Notes under the pieces: model-generated
What the model was told of the DNA's origin: nothing
Databases searched by the model: none
The model's input: the letters and a program-made list of their open reading frames with translations, nothing else
Made by a program: the position numbers and the translations under genes
Assembly (NCBI RefSeq): GCF_014649915.1
Contig: NZ_BMTY01000005.1
Span: 1 to 64,000 of the forward strand
Source of the DNA: Streptomyces toxytricini
GTDB taxonomy: Bacteria > Actinomycetota > Actinomycetes > Streptomycetales > Streptomycetaceae
Length of the DNA stretch: 64,000 bases
Direction: 5' to 3'
Shown here: piece by piece, positions 43,596-53,217 of the stretch
How the letters are laid out: every line of letters starts with the position of its first letter
Position numbering within the stretch: position 1 is the first letter of the stretch

Positions 43596-45545
43596 ATGAC
43601 CGCCGGCCGTCGAACCGACGCCCGGACGCCGTCGCCCACCGAGGCCGCCGCGCGACGCATGCTCGACCTCCTGGCCTCCGGCGCGCCCGGTGAGGAACTC
43701 GCCGCACAGCCCGCCAAGGCCCGGGCGGGCGGAGCCGCTCCGGACGAGGTCGCCTGGATCGAGGAGACCTGCGGGGCCGCGCTGGCGGTGCGGCGGGTGC
43801 TCGACCAGTACCGGCGCCGGGAGGCGGAGCTGGTCGCGCTGTACGACACCGCCGGGGACCTGGCCGGACTGCGGGACCTCGACGCCGTCCTGCGCGCCAT
43901 CGTCCGGCGCGCCCGGACCCTCCTCGGCTCGGACGTCGCCTACCTCACCCTCAACGACCCCGACGCACAGGACACGTTCATGCGGGTCACCGAAGGGTCC
44001 GTCTCCGCCGCCTTCCAGCAGCTGCGGCTCGGCATGGGCGAGGGCCTGGGCGGCCTCGTCGCGCAGACCGCCCGCCCGTACGCCAGCACGGACTACCGCA
44101 CCGACCGCCGCTTCCGGCACACCGGCCCCATCGACGACGGCGTGGCCGAGGAAGGGCTCCGCGGCATCCTCGGTGTCCCGCTGCGCCTGGGCGAGGAGGT
44201 CATCGGCGTGCTCTTCGCGGCGAACCGCACGCCGCGCGACTTCACCCCCGACGCGATCGCCCTCCTCGCCTCGCTCGCCGACCACGCCGCCGTCGCCATC
44301 GACAGCGCGCGCCGCCTGGAGGCCGCACAGACCGCCCTCACCCGGCTCGAAGCCGCCAACGCGACCGCCCGCGCCCACAGCGAAGCGCTGCACCAGGCAT
44401 CCGACGCCCACGACCGGCTCTCGAAGCTGGTGCTGCGCGGCGCCGGCACCGACGAGGTCGCGGCCGAGATCGCGGCCCTGCTCGGCGGCGGAGTGGCCGT
44501 CCACGACACCGACGGCAGCGAACTCGCCCGGGTCGGCACCGGACCCGTCACGCCCTCGGCGGCAAGCCTGGCGGCCTCGCACGCCGAGGGCCGGGCGGTC
44601 CGGACCGACGGCTTCTGGACCTGCGCCGTCCTCGCCGGCGCGGAGCGGCTGGGCAGCATCGTGCTGACCGGGCGCGAGGACCTGCCGGAGGCGGACCGCC
44701 GGCTGTTCGAACGGTCGGCGCTCGTCACGGCGATGCTGCTGCTGGTCCGCCGCTCGGTCGCCGAGACCGAGGACCGGGTACGCGGCGAACTCCTCGACGA
44801 CCTGCTCGCGGGCGCCGCCGCCTCGGCCCACTGGGACCCGGGCAGCCTCACCCTGCGCGCCCGGCGCCTCGGCGTCGACCTCGCCCGCCCCCACGCCGTC
44901 GCCGTCGCCGACTGTGAACCCGCCCTGCGCGCCCAGCTCGTGGCGGAGGCCGCCCGTGTGGCGCGGGGCCTCGGCGGACTGGCGGGCACACGCCAGGGCC
45001 GCACCGTCCTGCTCGTCCCCTGCGACAGCCCCGGAATCCTCGCCCGCGACCTCGCCGCCGGCCTTGCGCGGAGCATCGGCGCACCGGTCACCGTGGGCAC
45101 CGGTGGGCCCGGCACCGCCCCGGACCGCCACGCGGCCCTCCACGCCGAGGCGCTCCGGTGCCTCACCGCGCTCCACGCCCTGGGCCGCACCGGGGAGGGC
45201 GCCGATGCCGCCGCCCTCGGCTTCATCGGCGTCCTGCTCGGCGACCGCGCGGACACCGCCGCGTACGTGGACCGCGTCCTCGGCCCCGTCCTCGCCTACG
45301 ACGCCGAACGCGGCACCGAACTCGTCCGCACCCTGCACGCGTACTACGCCCAGGGCGCGAGCCTCGCCCGCGCCAAGGACGCCCTCCACGTCCACGTCAA
45401 CACGGTCGTGCAGCGCCTCGACCGCGTCGCCCAACTCCTCGGCCCCCACTGGAACACCCCCGACAGCGCCCTGGAGCTCCAGCTCGCCCTCCGTCTCCAC
45501 CGGCTGTCCCGGAAGAACGGCGGCCACGGCGCCGACGGCGACTGA
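43596..45545 (+). CDS. GAF-PucR-type transcriptional regulator
   Basis: 649 residues from ATG 43596 (CGAGGAGG upstream). A GAF domain (about 75-225) has LRAIVRRARTLLGSDVAYLT, GMGEGLGGLVAQTARPYAST and LGVPLRLGEEVIGVLFAAN. A coiled region (about 230-260) follows, then a PucR-like middle part. The C-terminal HTH_30 domain (about 580-640) has TELVRTLHAYYAQGASLARA and KDALHVHVNTVVQRLDRVAQ. These regulators control catabolic genes in response to a small molecule. It follows the transporter on the same strand and is the natural candidate to act at the TGTGG/CCACA palindromes. Confidence 0.85.
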   Translation: MTAGRRTDARTPSPTEAAARRMLDLLASGAPGEELAAQPAKARAGGAAPDEVAWIEETCGAALAVRRVLDQYRRREAELVALYDTAGDLAGLRDLDAVLRAIVRRARTLLGSDVAYLTLNDPDAQDTFMRVTEGSVSAAFQQLRLGMGEGLGGLVAQTARPYASTDYRTDRRFRHTGPIDDGVAEEGLRGILGVPLRLGEEVIGVLFAANRTPRDFTPDAIALLASLADHAAVAIDSARRLEAAQTALTRLEAANATARAHSEALHQASDAHDRLSKLVLRGAGTDEVAAEIAALLGGGVAVHDTDGSELARVGTGPVTPSAASLAASHAEGRAVRTDGFWTCAVLAGAERLGSIVLTGREDLPEADRRLFERSALVTAMLLLVRRSVAETEDRVRGELLDDLLAGAAASAHWDPGSLTLRARRLGVDLARPHAVAVADCEPALRAQLVAEAARVARGLGGLAGTRQGRTVLLVPCDSPGILARDLAAGLARSIGAPVTVGTGGPGTAPDRHAALHAEALRCLTALHALGRTGEGADAAALGFIGVLLGDRADTAAYVDRVLGPVLAYDAERGTELVRTLHAYYAQGASLARAKDALHVHVNTVVQRLDRVAQLLGPHWNTPDSALELQLALRLHRLSRKNGGHGADGD

Positions 45546-45825
45546 GTCCTGCGTTGAGAGCAGGCGGTCCGAGGCGGCGAGCCGGGTGCGGGCGGCGGAG
45601 GCACCCGCCAACGGCCGCAGTCACGGGCCGGGACGACGACCGTGTTGCCGTGCTGGTTGGCGAGACACCGCAGTCCCGACGTGGCGCGGCGGTCCCGTTG
45701 CCAGGCGGTGAGCGCGGCCGGCCTGGTCTCCGGCACTCGGGAGGAAGCTGCCGCCTGCGCTGCCCTGCGGGCAGGCCGAAACTCCATGGCGGGGGCGTCC
45801 GCCGTGTCCGTAGAGTCCTGCCTCG

Positions 45826-46092
45826 ATGGAGAGACGAGTGCAGTTCACCGAGCAGGTTGTGCGGTTCCGCGACTACATGCCGGCCGAAGATCGCAAGGCG
45901 TTTTTGCGTCTGGTCGACAGGATCGCAGCCGACCCCGAAGGTGCCGGCAGCCACCTCGCCTACACGACCGACACAGTGACTCGCTCAGTCTGGGAGGACC
46001 ACGTCATGGTCCACTACGTCGTCACCAGCTTCTACGTCGTCGTCATCGAACTCGACATCTACGACGCGGCGCGTGGCTTCAACGAGGTGTAG
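45826..46092 (+). CDS. Small RelE/ParE-like protein, orphan
   Basis: 88 residues from ATG 45826. The order is an N-terminal strand (VQFTEQVVRFRDYM), a helix (EDRKAFLRLVDRIAADPEG), then strands (TRSVWEDHVMVHYVVTS, FYVVVIELDIYDAARG). This is the RelE/ParE toxin fold pattern, including the short DP turn after the helix. No antitoxin gene is adjacent, and the basic catalytic residues are not obvious. It may be a solitary toxin-like protein. Confidence 0.5.
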   Translation: MERRVQFTEQVVRFRDYMPAEDRKAFLRLVDRIAADPEGAGSHLAYTTDTVTRSVWEDHVMVHYVVTSFYVVVIELDIYDAARGFNEV

Positions 46093-46133
46093 CCGGCCGG
46101 AGGCGCGCCCCTTTCGCGCCCGTGTCCTCTGGT

Positions 46134-47348
46134 TCACAGGAACCGGCGGATGGGCTGGACGGCGGCCTCGCGGGTCCGCTGCAGGAGGGAGCGTCTCTTC
46201 CAGCGGCCCGCCCGGATGCGCGTGCTGGCCGTGATGTCGGCGTCGAAGTGGGCGTCCAGAGTGGCGGTGAACTCCTCGTCGAGGACGGCGAGCATGACCT
46301 CCTCGTCATGGTCGAGGGAGCGCCGGTTGAAGTTGGTCGAGCCGACGAGGGCGGCGGTGCGGTCCACGGTGATGACCTTGGCGTGCATCATGGTCGGCTG
46401 GTACTGGTGGATCTTCACCCCGCAGGCGAGGAGATCCTCGTAGAAGTGCTGTCCGGCCAGCTGGCAGACCCGCTTGTCGGTGTGCGGGCCCGGCAGCAGG
46501 ATCTCCACCTCGACTCCGCGTCGTGCGGCGGCGCACAGCAGGTCGATGAAGTAGGCGTCCGGGGAGAAGTAGGCGGTGGCCAGCCGGAACCGCTCCTCCG
46601 CGGACTCGATCATGACGCGTATCAGGGTCTGCATGTCCTGCCAGCCGAAGCTGGCCGAGCCGCGCACCACCTGCACGACCGCGTCGCCCTGAGGCCGGTG
46701 GTCGGTGAAGCGGTCGTGTTCGTCGAAGAGCTCGTCGTGGCACTCGGCCCAGTTCTGCGCGAAGGCCGCGGCGATGCCGTCCACGGCCGGCCCGCGGACC
46801 TGGACGTGGGTGTCCCGCCACTCGTGCGGGTTGCGGGCGTCGCCGCACCACTCCTCGGCGATGCCGACGCCTCCGGTGAAGCCGGTCTGTTCGTCGACGA
46901 CGAGGACCTTGCGGTGGCAGCGGTGGTTCTGCTTGAGCGGCGACAGATGCAGCGGTTTGCGGAACCACGCGACCTGGACACCGGCCCGGTCCATGTCGTC
47001 CAGCAGGTCCTTTTCGATCAGCCGGCTGCCGAAGCCGTCCAGCAGCAGCCGTACCCGCAGTCCGGCCCGGGCCCGCTCGGACAGGGCGTGGGCGAACTGG
47101 CGGGCGATGTCGCCCTGCCAGTACACGAACGTCATCATGTCGACCGTGTACTCGGCGGACCGGATGGCGTCCAGCATGGCGGGGAAGATCTCGTCGCCGT
47201 TGCGCAGCGCGACCAGCGCGTTCCCCTCGGTCGCCGCGATGCCGATCAGGCGTTCCAGCCGCCGCCGCAGCCGCGCGGCCCGGTCACCGGCATTTCCGCC
47301 GCGTTGCCCGCCGTCCGCGGGCGCGGGTATGCGCTCCGTGCTGGTCAT
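46134..47348 (-). CDS. Phospholipase D family protein, cardiolipin synthase-like
   Basis: 404 residues from ATG 47348. Two HKD motifs are intact: HRCHRKVLVVDEQTGFTGG (about 162-180) and MMHAKVITVDRTAALVGSTN (about 325-345). ARQFAHALSERARAGLRVRL and EVEILLPGPHTDKRV are typical of ClsA/B-type enzymes. The usual N-terminal membrane helix is missing; residues 1-35 are charged. Reaction likely phosphatidyl transfer to make cardiolipin or hydrolysis of phospholipid. Confidence 0.85.
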   Translation of the reverse strand: MTSTERIPAPADGGQRGGNAGDRAARLRRRLERLIGIAATEGNALVALRNGDEIFPAMLDAIRSAEYTVDMMTFVYWQGDIARQFAHALSERARAGLRVRLLLDGFGSRLIEKDLLDDMDRAGVQVAWFRKPLHLSPLKQNHRCHRKVLVVDEQTGFTGGVGIAEEWCGDARNPHEWRDTHVQVRGPAVDGIAAAFAQNWAECHDELFDEHDRFTDHRPQGDAVVQVVRGSASFGWQDMQTLIRVMIESAEERFRLATAYFSPDAYFIDLLCAAARRGVEVEILLPGPHTDKRVCQLAGQHFYEDLLACGVKIHQYQPTMMHAKVITVDRTAALVGSTNFNRRSLDHDEEVMLAVLDEEFTATLDAHFDADITASTRIRAGRWKRRSLLQRTREAAVQPIRRFL

Positions 47349-47611
47349 CCTGCTCCTTCCGGGCCCGGCGTCGAAGACACGTGCCCGGCAGGCCCGGCCC
47401 GGCTCGGGACGCCACGGCGCACGGCGACTGTAGCGGCACATGCCGGGGAAGTGGGTCGCGGGGGCCGAGTCCGCTGTCCGGCCGGCAGAGCGGGCGTGCG
47501 GTGGCTGACGGCACGGTCCGCAGGACCTGCGGGACCGCCTCCGGGTGGCCGTACAGCTGCGGCCGGTGATCCTGCGGTCCCGGCCCTTCGGCGCCCCGTA
47601 GGCCGGTGCGG

Positions 47612-48535
47612 TCAGCCGGGAAGGCGGGCGGCGGCCGGCCCCGCTCCGGGCGGGGCCAGGACGGCAGAGGCGACGTGCTCGCGGAACCAGCGGTGACCGG
47701 GGTCCGTCGCGTTGCGGGGATGCCAGGCCATTCCGAGGTGCAGGGGTTCCAGGTCGAGGGGGACGGGGAACGTCCGCAGGCCCAGGGCCGCGACGGTGTC
47801 GGGGAGCCAGCCGGCCGGGCTGAGCGCGACGAGGTCGGTGTCCCGGGCCAGCATCATCGCGCTGGTGTGGCTGGGTACGACGACTGCGGTCCGGCGGCGC
47901 AGTCCGAGTGCCGCGAGGGCGCTGTCGATGGGCCCGAGGCGTTTGCCGAGTCGGGAGATGCCGATGTGGTCGGCCGCGGCGAAGCGGCGGGCGTCGATCG
48001 GCCCGTCGAAGAGGGGGTGCCCGCTGCGGGCGATGCCGACCAGCGGCATCCGGGTGAGGGGCCGGGTCTGGATCTCCGGGTCCAGGTGTCCGAGGACGCC
48101 CAGTTCGACGTCCACCCAGCCCTGCCGCAGCCCCGGGCCGCCCTCCACCGCCTCCGGCAGGAAGACGACGTCCACCTGCGGGGCCTCCGCGTGGATCCGC
48201 TCGGTCAGGCTCCCGGCCACGCCCACCAGCATCAGGTCGGCGGCCTGCACCGTGAACGTGCGCCGGAGGTGCGCGGAGTCGAACCCGGCACCGGGCCGCA
48301 GCACGCGGTCACAGCTGCGCAGCAGCGCGCCGACCTCCTCCCGCAGCTCCACGGCGCGCGGGGTCGGGACCAGCCCCTGGCCGGCCCGGACGAGCAGCGG
48401 GTCGCCGACGGTGCGGCGCAGCCGCGCCAGGGCCCGGCTGACCGCCGCCTGCGAGCTGCCCAGCCGCTCCGCGGCGCGGGTCACGCTGTGCTCCTGGAGC
48501 AGGGCGTCCAACACGCGCAGCAGGTTGAGGTCCAT
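47612..48535 (-). CDS. LysR family transcriptional regulator
   Basis: 307 residues from ATG 48535. The winged-helix N-terminus reads MDLNLLRVLDALLQEHSVTR and AAERLGSSQAAVSRALARLR. The effector domain (about 90-295) begins RTFTVQAADLMLVGVAG. It is divergent from the beta-propeller gene and likely regulates it and itself from the 149-base gap. Inducer unknown. Confidence 0.9.
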   Translation of the reverse strand: MDLNLLRVLDALLQEHSVTRAAERLGSSQAAVSRALARLRRTVGDPLLVRAGQGLVPTPRAVELREEVGALLRSCDRVLRPGAGFDSAHLRRTFTVQAADLMLVGVAGSLTERIHAEAPQVDVVFLPEAVEGGPGLRQGWVDVELGVLGHLDPEIQTRPLTRMPLVGIARSGHPLFDGPIDARRFAAADHIGISRLGKRLGPIDSALAALGLRRRTAVVVPSHTSAMMLARDTDLVALSPAGWLPDTVAALGLRTFPVPLDLEPLHLGMAWHPRNATDPGHRWFREHVASAVLAPPGAGPAAARLPG

Positions 48536-48684
48536 TGAAGTACTTTCCTGAACTGCATTTTTGCGTTTGGGGCAATGACTGAGTGTCAATCTTTGCATTG
48601 CTGCCGCTCCCACCGAAACCGGAGAGTGGAGGCGGCCGCGAAAAACGCGCGGCATTCCCGCTTCGCCCCACTGAAGGAGCCGCT
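48536..48684. promoter_or_regulatory. Divergent LysR promoter/operator region
   Basis: A locally AT-rich stretch. GCAATG (48572-48577) and CATTGC (48596-48601) form an inverted repeat, and TGCATT/TTGC elements repeat around it. The GAAGGAG site of the beta-propeller gene is at its end. Consistent with a LysR-type binding region. Confidence 0.45.
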
Positions 48685-49737
48685 GTGCAGCAGTCCGCCC
48701 GTACCGGTCGAGAGGGCGACGTACTCGCCGTCGTCAGTCAGAGCGGACCGACGGTCTCGTTCTTCGACGCCGCCTCCGACCGCCGCCTCGGCGACGTGCA
48801 CGTCCCCGCCGAGCCGCACGAGCTGTGCTACGACCCGGCGCAGCGGTTGCTGTGGTGCACGCTGACGTACCACTCGGGCTACTACCACGCGAACGGCGGC
48901 CGACGCACCGAGCTGGCGGTCATCGACCCCGACAGCCGCCGCGTCGTCGAGGTCGTCGACCTCGCCCCGGAACACGGGCCGCACGGTCTGGCGCTGGACA
49001 CGGCGCGCGGGCTGCTCTACGTCAGCGTGGAAGGCGCCCGGGACCGGCCCGGAGGCGTCGTGGTGATCGACACGGGGACCCGCCGGCCCCTGGGCCGGAT
49101 CGACACGGGCGCTCCCGGCCCGCACTGGTTCGCGATCGACCCGGCGGGCCGGACGGGGTGCGCCACCAACAAGGAAGCGCCGTTCGTGTCCGTCGTGGAC
49201 CTCGAACGGGGCACCCTCACCGCGAAGGTCGACGTCCCGGGCAGTGAGGGGCTCGCCGTCTCCGCCGACGGCACTCACGCCTTCGTCGCCGCGCCGTACG
49301 GCAACTTCGCCGGCAGCGCCGGCGAGCGGCCGGCCACCGGCATCCGCGTCATCGACCCCCGGACGGCGTCCGTCGTCGACACCCTGCCGACGCAGAACGT
49401 CGTCCTGCCGGTGCACCTGACGTCGACGGGCAAGCTGCTCGCGGGCGAGTTGCGCATGACGGCCGCCCCGGGAGCGCAACTGGGACGCCACGCACCGGGC
49501 CGCCTCACCGTGTTCTGCGCCGACACCCGCAAGCGGCTGGGCGAGGTCGGGGTCGGCCTCTTCCCGCTGACCATCACGTCCTCGCCCGACGGGCGACTCG
49601 GCTACGTGGCCTGTGTCGTCTCCTCCACCGTCGACGTCGTCGACCTGGAGACGCTGGAGCGCCTGGCCCGGCTGGACATCGCCAAGCTCGGCGAACCCGG
49701 GGCCCACGGCCTGGCGTACGTCCCGCGGCCCGCCTGA
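48685..49737 (+). CDS. YncE-like beta-propeller protein
   Basis: 350 residues from GTG 48685, chosen for the GAAGGAG site. Repeated blade units follow: VVSQSGPTVSFFDAASDRRL, ELAVIDPDSRRVVEVVDLAP, GVVVIDTGTRRPLGRIDTGA, VSVVDLERGTLTAKVDVPGS and STVDVVDLETLERLARLDIA. No signal peptide, so cytoplasmic if the start is right. A longer frame from 48583 would add an untypical N-terminus. Such proteins bind small ligands or other proteins; role unknown. Regulated probably by the divergent LysR. Confidence 0.8.
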   Translation: MQQSARTGREGDVLAVVSQSGPTVSFFDAASDRRLGDVHVPAEPHELCYDPAQRLLWCTLTYHSGYYHANGGRRTELAVIDPDSRRVVEVVDLAPEHGPHGLALDTARGLLYVSVEGARDRPGGVVVIDTGTRRPLGRIDTGAPGPHWFAIDPAGRTGCATNKEAPFVSVVDLERGTLTAKVDVPGSEGLAVSADGTHAFVAAPYGNFAGSAGERPATGIRVIDPRTASVVDTLPTQNVVLPVHLTSTGKLLAGELRMTAAPGAQLGRHAPGRLTVFCADTRKRLGEVGVGLFPLTITSSPDGRLGYVACVVSSTVDVVDLETLERLARLDIAKLGEPGAHGLAYVPRPA

Positions 49738-49769
49738 CCGCCTGCGGCACCGGGCCGAGCGGGCGGCGG

Positions 49770-49790
49770 CCGACCGGCGCCGGCGGTCGG
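49770..49790 (+). terminator. Possible terminator of the beta-propeller gene
   Basis: CCGACCG (49770-49776) pairs with CGGTCGG (49784-49790) 33 bases after the stop codon. Short stem without T-tract. Confidence 0.4.
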
Positions 49791-49896
49791 GCGGCCCGGG
49801 GGCAGCAGCCCGGCGGCAGGCCGGCCACACGACCGTGTCCGGATGTGACAGAACATGGTCATTGCGGCCGCCGCAGCAGGGCGAAATGATCGGCAC

Positions 49897-50874
49897 ATGC
49901 TCCCACCGCACAGGGTCGTCATCGCCGCCTTCCCCGGCGTCGAACTGCTCAACGTCACCGGTCCGGCCGAGGTGTTCTCGATAGCCACCCGGGTCGCCGG
50001 CACGGCCCGGCCCGGGTACACCGTCCGCATCGCGACCGCCGCCGGCGAACCGGTGGCCACCGCGAGCGGGATCCGGCTGATGGCCGACCTGACGCTGGAC
50101 GAGGTCCACGGCGACGTGGACACCCTCCTCGTGTCCGGAGCCGTCCGCGTGGACGGCCACGGAGTGGAGCCGGTGCTCGACGGCGGGATCATCGACTGGC
50201 TGCGTGAGGCGGCGCCCCGTACCCACCGGGTGGCCTCCGTCTGCTCGGGCGCGCACCTGCTGGCCGCGGCGGGCCTGCTGGACGGGCTGTCCGCCACCAC
50301 CCACTGGCGTACCGCCGCGAGGCTGGCCGCCGACCACCCGCGTGTCACGGTCGATTCCGACCCGATCTTCATCCGGGAAGGCCGTCTGTGGACCTGCGCA
50401 GGCATCGCCTCGGGAATGGACATGGCACTGGCCATGGTCACCGAGGACCACGGACCCGGACTCGCGCTGGCCACCGCCCGCACGATGGTCATGTACGTCA
50501 AACGCGCCGGTGGCCAGAGCCAGTTCAGTGTGCCGCTCACGGTTCCGGCCGACCCCGGCGACCCGATCGACGGCCTGCGCGTCTGGATCGGCGAACACCT
50601 CACCGAGGACCTTTCCGCCCAGGCCCTGGCCGGGCGGCTGCACGTGAGCGTGCGCCACTTCTCCCGGCTGTTCCTCCGGCGCACCGGCGTCACCCCGGCC
50701 GCCTACGTCGAATCCGTCCGGCTGGAGGCAGCCCGCCGGCTGCTCCAGGACAGCAGCCACGGCCTGGCCGAGGTCGCCGCCCTCAGCGGCCTCGGCTCCG
50801 TGGAGAGCCTGCACCGTTCCTTCCGGCGCCGCCTCGGCACCACCCCCGCCGAATACCGGCGCCGCTTCCGCTAG
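49897..50874 (+). CDS. GlxA-type AraC regulator (DJ-1/PfpI plus HTH)
   Basis: 325 residues from ATG 49897. The N-terminal DJ-1/PfpI-like domain (about 5-185) carries VVIAAFPGVELLNVTGPAEV and the nucleophile-elbow-like VASVCSGAHLLAAAGLLDG. The C-terminal AraC domain (about 220-322) has LSAQALAGRLHVSVRHFSRL and LAEVAALSGLGSVESLHRSF. Regulators of this kind sense amides, amines or aldehydes. It is the first of five same-strand genes leading to the DoxX and Dps genes. Confidence 0.9.
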   Translation: MLPPHRVVIAAFPGVELLNVTGPAEVFSIATRVAGTARPGYTVRIATAAGEPVATASGIRLMADLTLDEVHGDVDTLLVSGAVRVDGHGVEPVLDGGIIDWLREAAPRTHRVASVCSGAHLLAAAGLLDGLSATTHWRTAARLAADHPRVTVDSDPIFIREGRLWTCAGIASGMDMALAMVTEDHGPGLALATARTMVMYVKRAGGQSQFSVPLTVPADPGDPIDGLRVWIGEHLTEDLSAQALAGRLHVSVRHFSRLFLRRTGVTPAAYVESVRLEAARRLLQDSSHGLAEVAALSGLGSVESLHRSFRRRLGTTPAEYRRRFR

Positions 50875-50943
50875 ACCCCGCACCCCCCGACCGCCCGCGG
50901 ATCACCGCGCGGCGGGCGACCGCCATGCCCGAAGGAGAACAGC

Positions 50944-51702
50944 GTGTCCCGCACCAAGGTCATCCCGATACCGGTCATGGGCCGGCACACCGTCAACGCG
51001 TACCTGCTGCTGGGCCGCCGGCCCGTGATCGTGGACGCGGGGACGCCCGGCAGCGGCCGCAGGATCCACGACCAGGTCGCCGCACACGGGGTGGACCCCG
51101 CCGACGTGTCCCTGATCGTCGTCACGCACGGCCACATCGACCACTTCGGCGCCGCCGCCGAGCTGCACCGCCTGACCGGGGCGCCGGTGGCGGGGCACAC
51201 CGCCGACCTCGGTCCCTTCCGCGCCGGACGGGCCCGCGAACCCTACCTGCCCACCGGTCCGATGGGCCGCCTCATGGCCCGGCACAGGAACCTGCACCTG
51301 AAGGTCGAACCGTTCGAACCCGAGGTGCTCGTGACCGGCGAAACCGATCTGGAGGACTTCGGCGTCACGGCACGCATCATGCCGACCCCCGGACACACCG
51401 CCGGATCGGTCTCGGTCCTCACCGGAGAAGGAGACCTCGTCGCCGGCGACCTGATCGCCAACTCCTTCTTCGGTCTCGTCCGGGGCCGGCCGGCAAACCC
51501 TCCCTTCCACGACGACCCGCTGCTCAACCTCGCCAGCCTGCGGAAGATGCTCGCCCTGGACCCCGCCCGGCTCCACGTCGGGCACGGCACCCCCCTCGAA
51601 CCCGACCGTGTCCGGCGCTGGGCCTCCCGGGAACACCGGCGGCTGTCCCGGCTCGAACGAACCGGACGTCTCCGCCGGCGCGCGGAAGCCGACACGGCCT
51701 GA
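50944..51702 (+). CDS. Metallo-beta-lactamase fold hydrolase
   Basis: 252 residues from GTG 50944 (GAAGGAGAA upstream). The zinc motif THGHIDHFGA is at 61-70. PTPGHTAGSVSVL and DLVAGDLIANSFFG supply the third His and the bridging Asp, and HVGHGTPL the last His. Glyoxalase II/lactonase-like thiolester or ester hydrolase. Substrate unknown. Confidence 0.85.
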   Translation: MSRTKVIPIPVMGRHTVNAYLLLGRRPVIVDAGTPGSGRRIHDQVAAHGVDPADVSLIVVTHGHIDHFGAAAELHRLTGAPVAGHTADLGPFRAGRAREPYLPTGPMGRLMARHRNLHLKVEPFEPEVLVTGETDLEDFGVTARIMPTPGHTAGSVSVLTGEGDLVAGDLIANSFFGLVRGRPANPPFHDDPLLNLASLRKMLALDPARLHVGHGTPLEPDRVRRWASREHRRLSRLERTGRLRRRAEADTA

Positions 51703-51877
51703 CCGCCAGACCGAGCCAGGACGGAAACGCTCTGCGCTCCCGGGACAGTCGCCGGGCACGGAGGGTCAACTCCCCCCGCCGGTACGGCCGTACGTTCGGG
51801 TGGTGCCCGGCGCGGGGAACCGCGCGGCGGGCACCCGACCACGCCAGCCGACCCTGCACACAGCAGAGGGGACCCCC

Positions 51878-52540
51878 ATGTTCGACGTCACCCAGGTCCA
51901 CGCCGCCCCGAGCGCAGACCTCCTCACCCCCGACAACGCCCTGATGCTGTTCGTCGACCACCAGCCGCAGATGTTCTTCGGAACCGGCAGCGGCGACCGT
52001 GCCGCCATCATCAACAGCACGGTCGGGCTGGCCAAGGCGGCGCGCGCCTTCGGCGTTCCGGCAATCCTGACGACCGTGGCCGCCGAGTCCTTCTCCGGCC
52101 CCCTGCTGCCGCAGCTGGCCGCCGTCTTCCCCGACGAGAAGCCGATCGACCGTACGAGCATGAACGCCTGGGAGGACGAGGCCCTGGTCGAGGCGGTCAA
52201 GGCCACCGGCCGCAAGAAGATCGTCCTGTCCGGCCTGTGGACCGAGGTCTGCCTGGTGCTGCCGGCGCTGTCCGCTCTCGCGCAGGGCTACGAGGTGTAC
52301 GTGGTCACCGACGCCTCCGGCGGCGTCACCCCGGCCGCCCACGAGCACGCGATCGCCCGCATGGCGGCCGCCGGCGCCGTTCCGGTGACGTGGGTGCAGG
52401 TGCTGCTGGAGCTCCAGCGCGACTGGGCCCGCCAGGAGACCTACGGCGCCGTCATGGAGGTCGTCAAGGAACACGCGGGGGCCTACGGCCTGGGCGTCGT
52501 GTACGCGCAGAGCATCCTCGGCGCGCACGCCGCCGGCTGA
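51878..52540 (+). CDS. Isochorismatase-family hydrolase
   Basis: 220 residues from ATG 51878. The Asp-Lys-Cys catalytic set is visible: Asp27 in LMLFVDHQPQ, Lys113 or 114 in GRKKIVLSGL and Cys125 in GLWTEVCLVLP. It resembles YcaC-type or nicotinamidase-like amide hydrolases. Followed after 4 bases by a DoxX gene. Confidence 0.85.
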   Translation: MFDVTQVHAAPSADLLTPDNALMLFVDHQPQMFFGTGSGDRAAIINSTVGLAKAARAFGVPAILTTVAAESFSGPLLPQLAAVFPDEKPIDRTSMNAWEDEALVEAVKATGRKKIVLSGLWTEVCLVLPALSALAQGYEVYVVTDASGGVTPAAHEHAIARMAAAGAVPVTWVQVLLELQRDWARQETYGAVMEVVKEHAGAYGLGVVYAQSILGAHAAG

Positions 52541-52544
52541 CCCC

Positions 52545-53033
52545 GTGGACACCGGCCTCCTGGTCCTGCGGCTGCTCGTCGGCCTGCTCATCGCGGGCCA
52601 CGGGGTGCAGAAGGTCAGCACGCACCTCGGCGGCCGGGGCCTGGCGGGCGGAGCCGAGGAGTTCCGTGCCGACGGGTTCCGCGGCGGCGCCCTCACCGCA
52701 CTCGCGGCGGGCGGCGGCCAAATCGGCTCGGGGCTGCTGCTCGCCGCCGGACTGCTGACGCCGCTCGCCGCGACGGGGGCCATCGGGGTGATGACCGTCG
52801 CCCTCACCGTGAAGCGGCCCAACGGGCTGTGGGTGCAGAACGACGGCTACGAATACCCCCTCGTCCTCATCGGCGCCGCCGCCGCGCTGGCCGCCACGGG
52901 CCCCGGAGCCTGGTCCCTCGACCGGCTGCTCGGCCTGGCGCCCTACCCGCTGTGGTGGACCGTCCCCGTGCTCGCCGCGGGTGTCGCCGGCGGCCTGCTC
53001 ACCCGGCTCGTCCTGCACCGGCCCGCCGCCTAG
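52545..53033 (+). CDS. DoxX family membrane protein
   Basis: 162 residues from GTG 52545, 4 bases after the preceding stop. Four membrane helices. LLVLRLLVGLLIAGHGVQKV at the N-terminus and EFRADGFRGG follow the DoxX pattern. In other bacteria DoxX proteins take part in membrane redox complexes. Translationally coupled to the hydrolase. Confidence 0.85.
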   Translation: MDTGLLVLRLLVGLLIAGHGVQKVSTHLGGRGLAGGAEEFRADGFRGGALTALAAGGGQIGSGLLLAAGLLTPLAATGAIGVMTVALTVKRPNGLWVQNDGYEYPLVLIGAAAALAATGPGAWSLDRLLGLAPYPLWWTVPVLAAGVAGGLLTRLVLHRPAA

Positions 53034-53068
53034 GGACGGCCCGGGACCGCGGCCGCGCCCGGACAGGG

Positions 53069-53105
53069 CCGGCCGCCCGCCTCCCCGACCAGGGCGGGCG
53101 GCCGG
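53069..53105 (+). terminator. Strong terminator after DoxX
   Basis: A perfect 13-bp GC stem (53069-53081 with 53093-53105) and an 11-base loop, 35 bases after the DoxX stop. Confidence 0.75.
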
Positions 53106-53217
53106 ACCCGCCGCACCTGGCCCCCCGTACCGGCCGGACCGGCCGCACCCCGCCGGACCGGCCCCGCCCGCGCGCGTGCGCGCGCCCCATTCCTTTCCCG
53201 TTCGGAGCGATCCCCCG

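Noticed and set aside
43497..45611. A long minus-strand frame opposite the GAF/PucR gene
   Set aside because: Gly/Ala/Arg-rich antisense product without domains; codon bias favours the plus strand.
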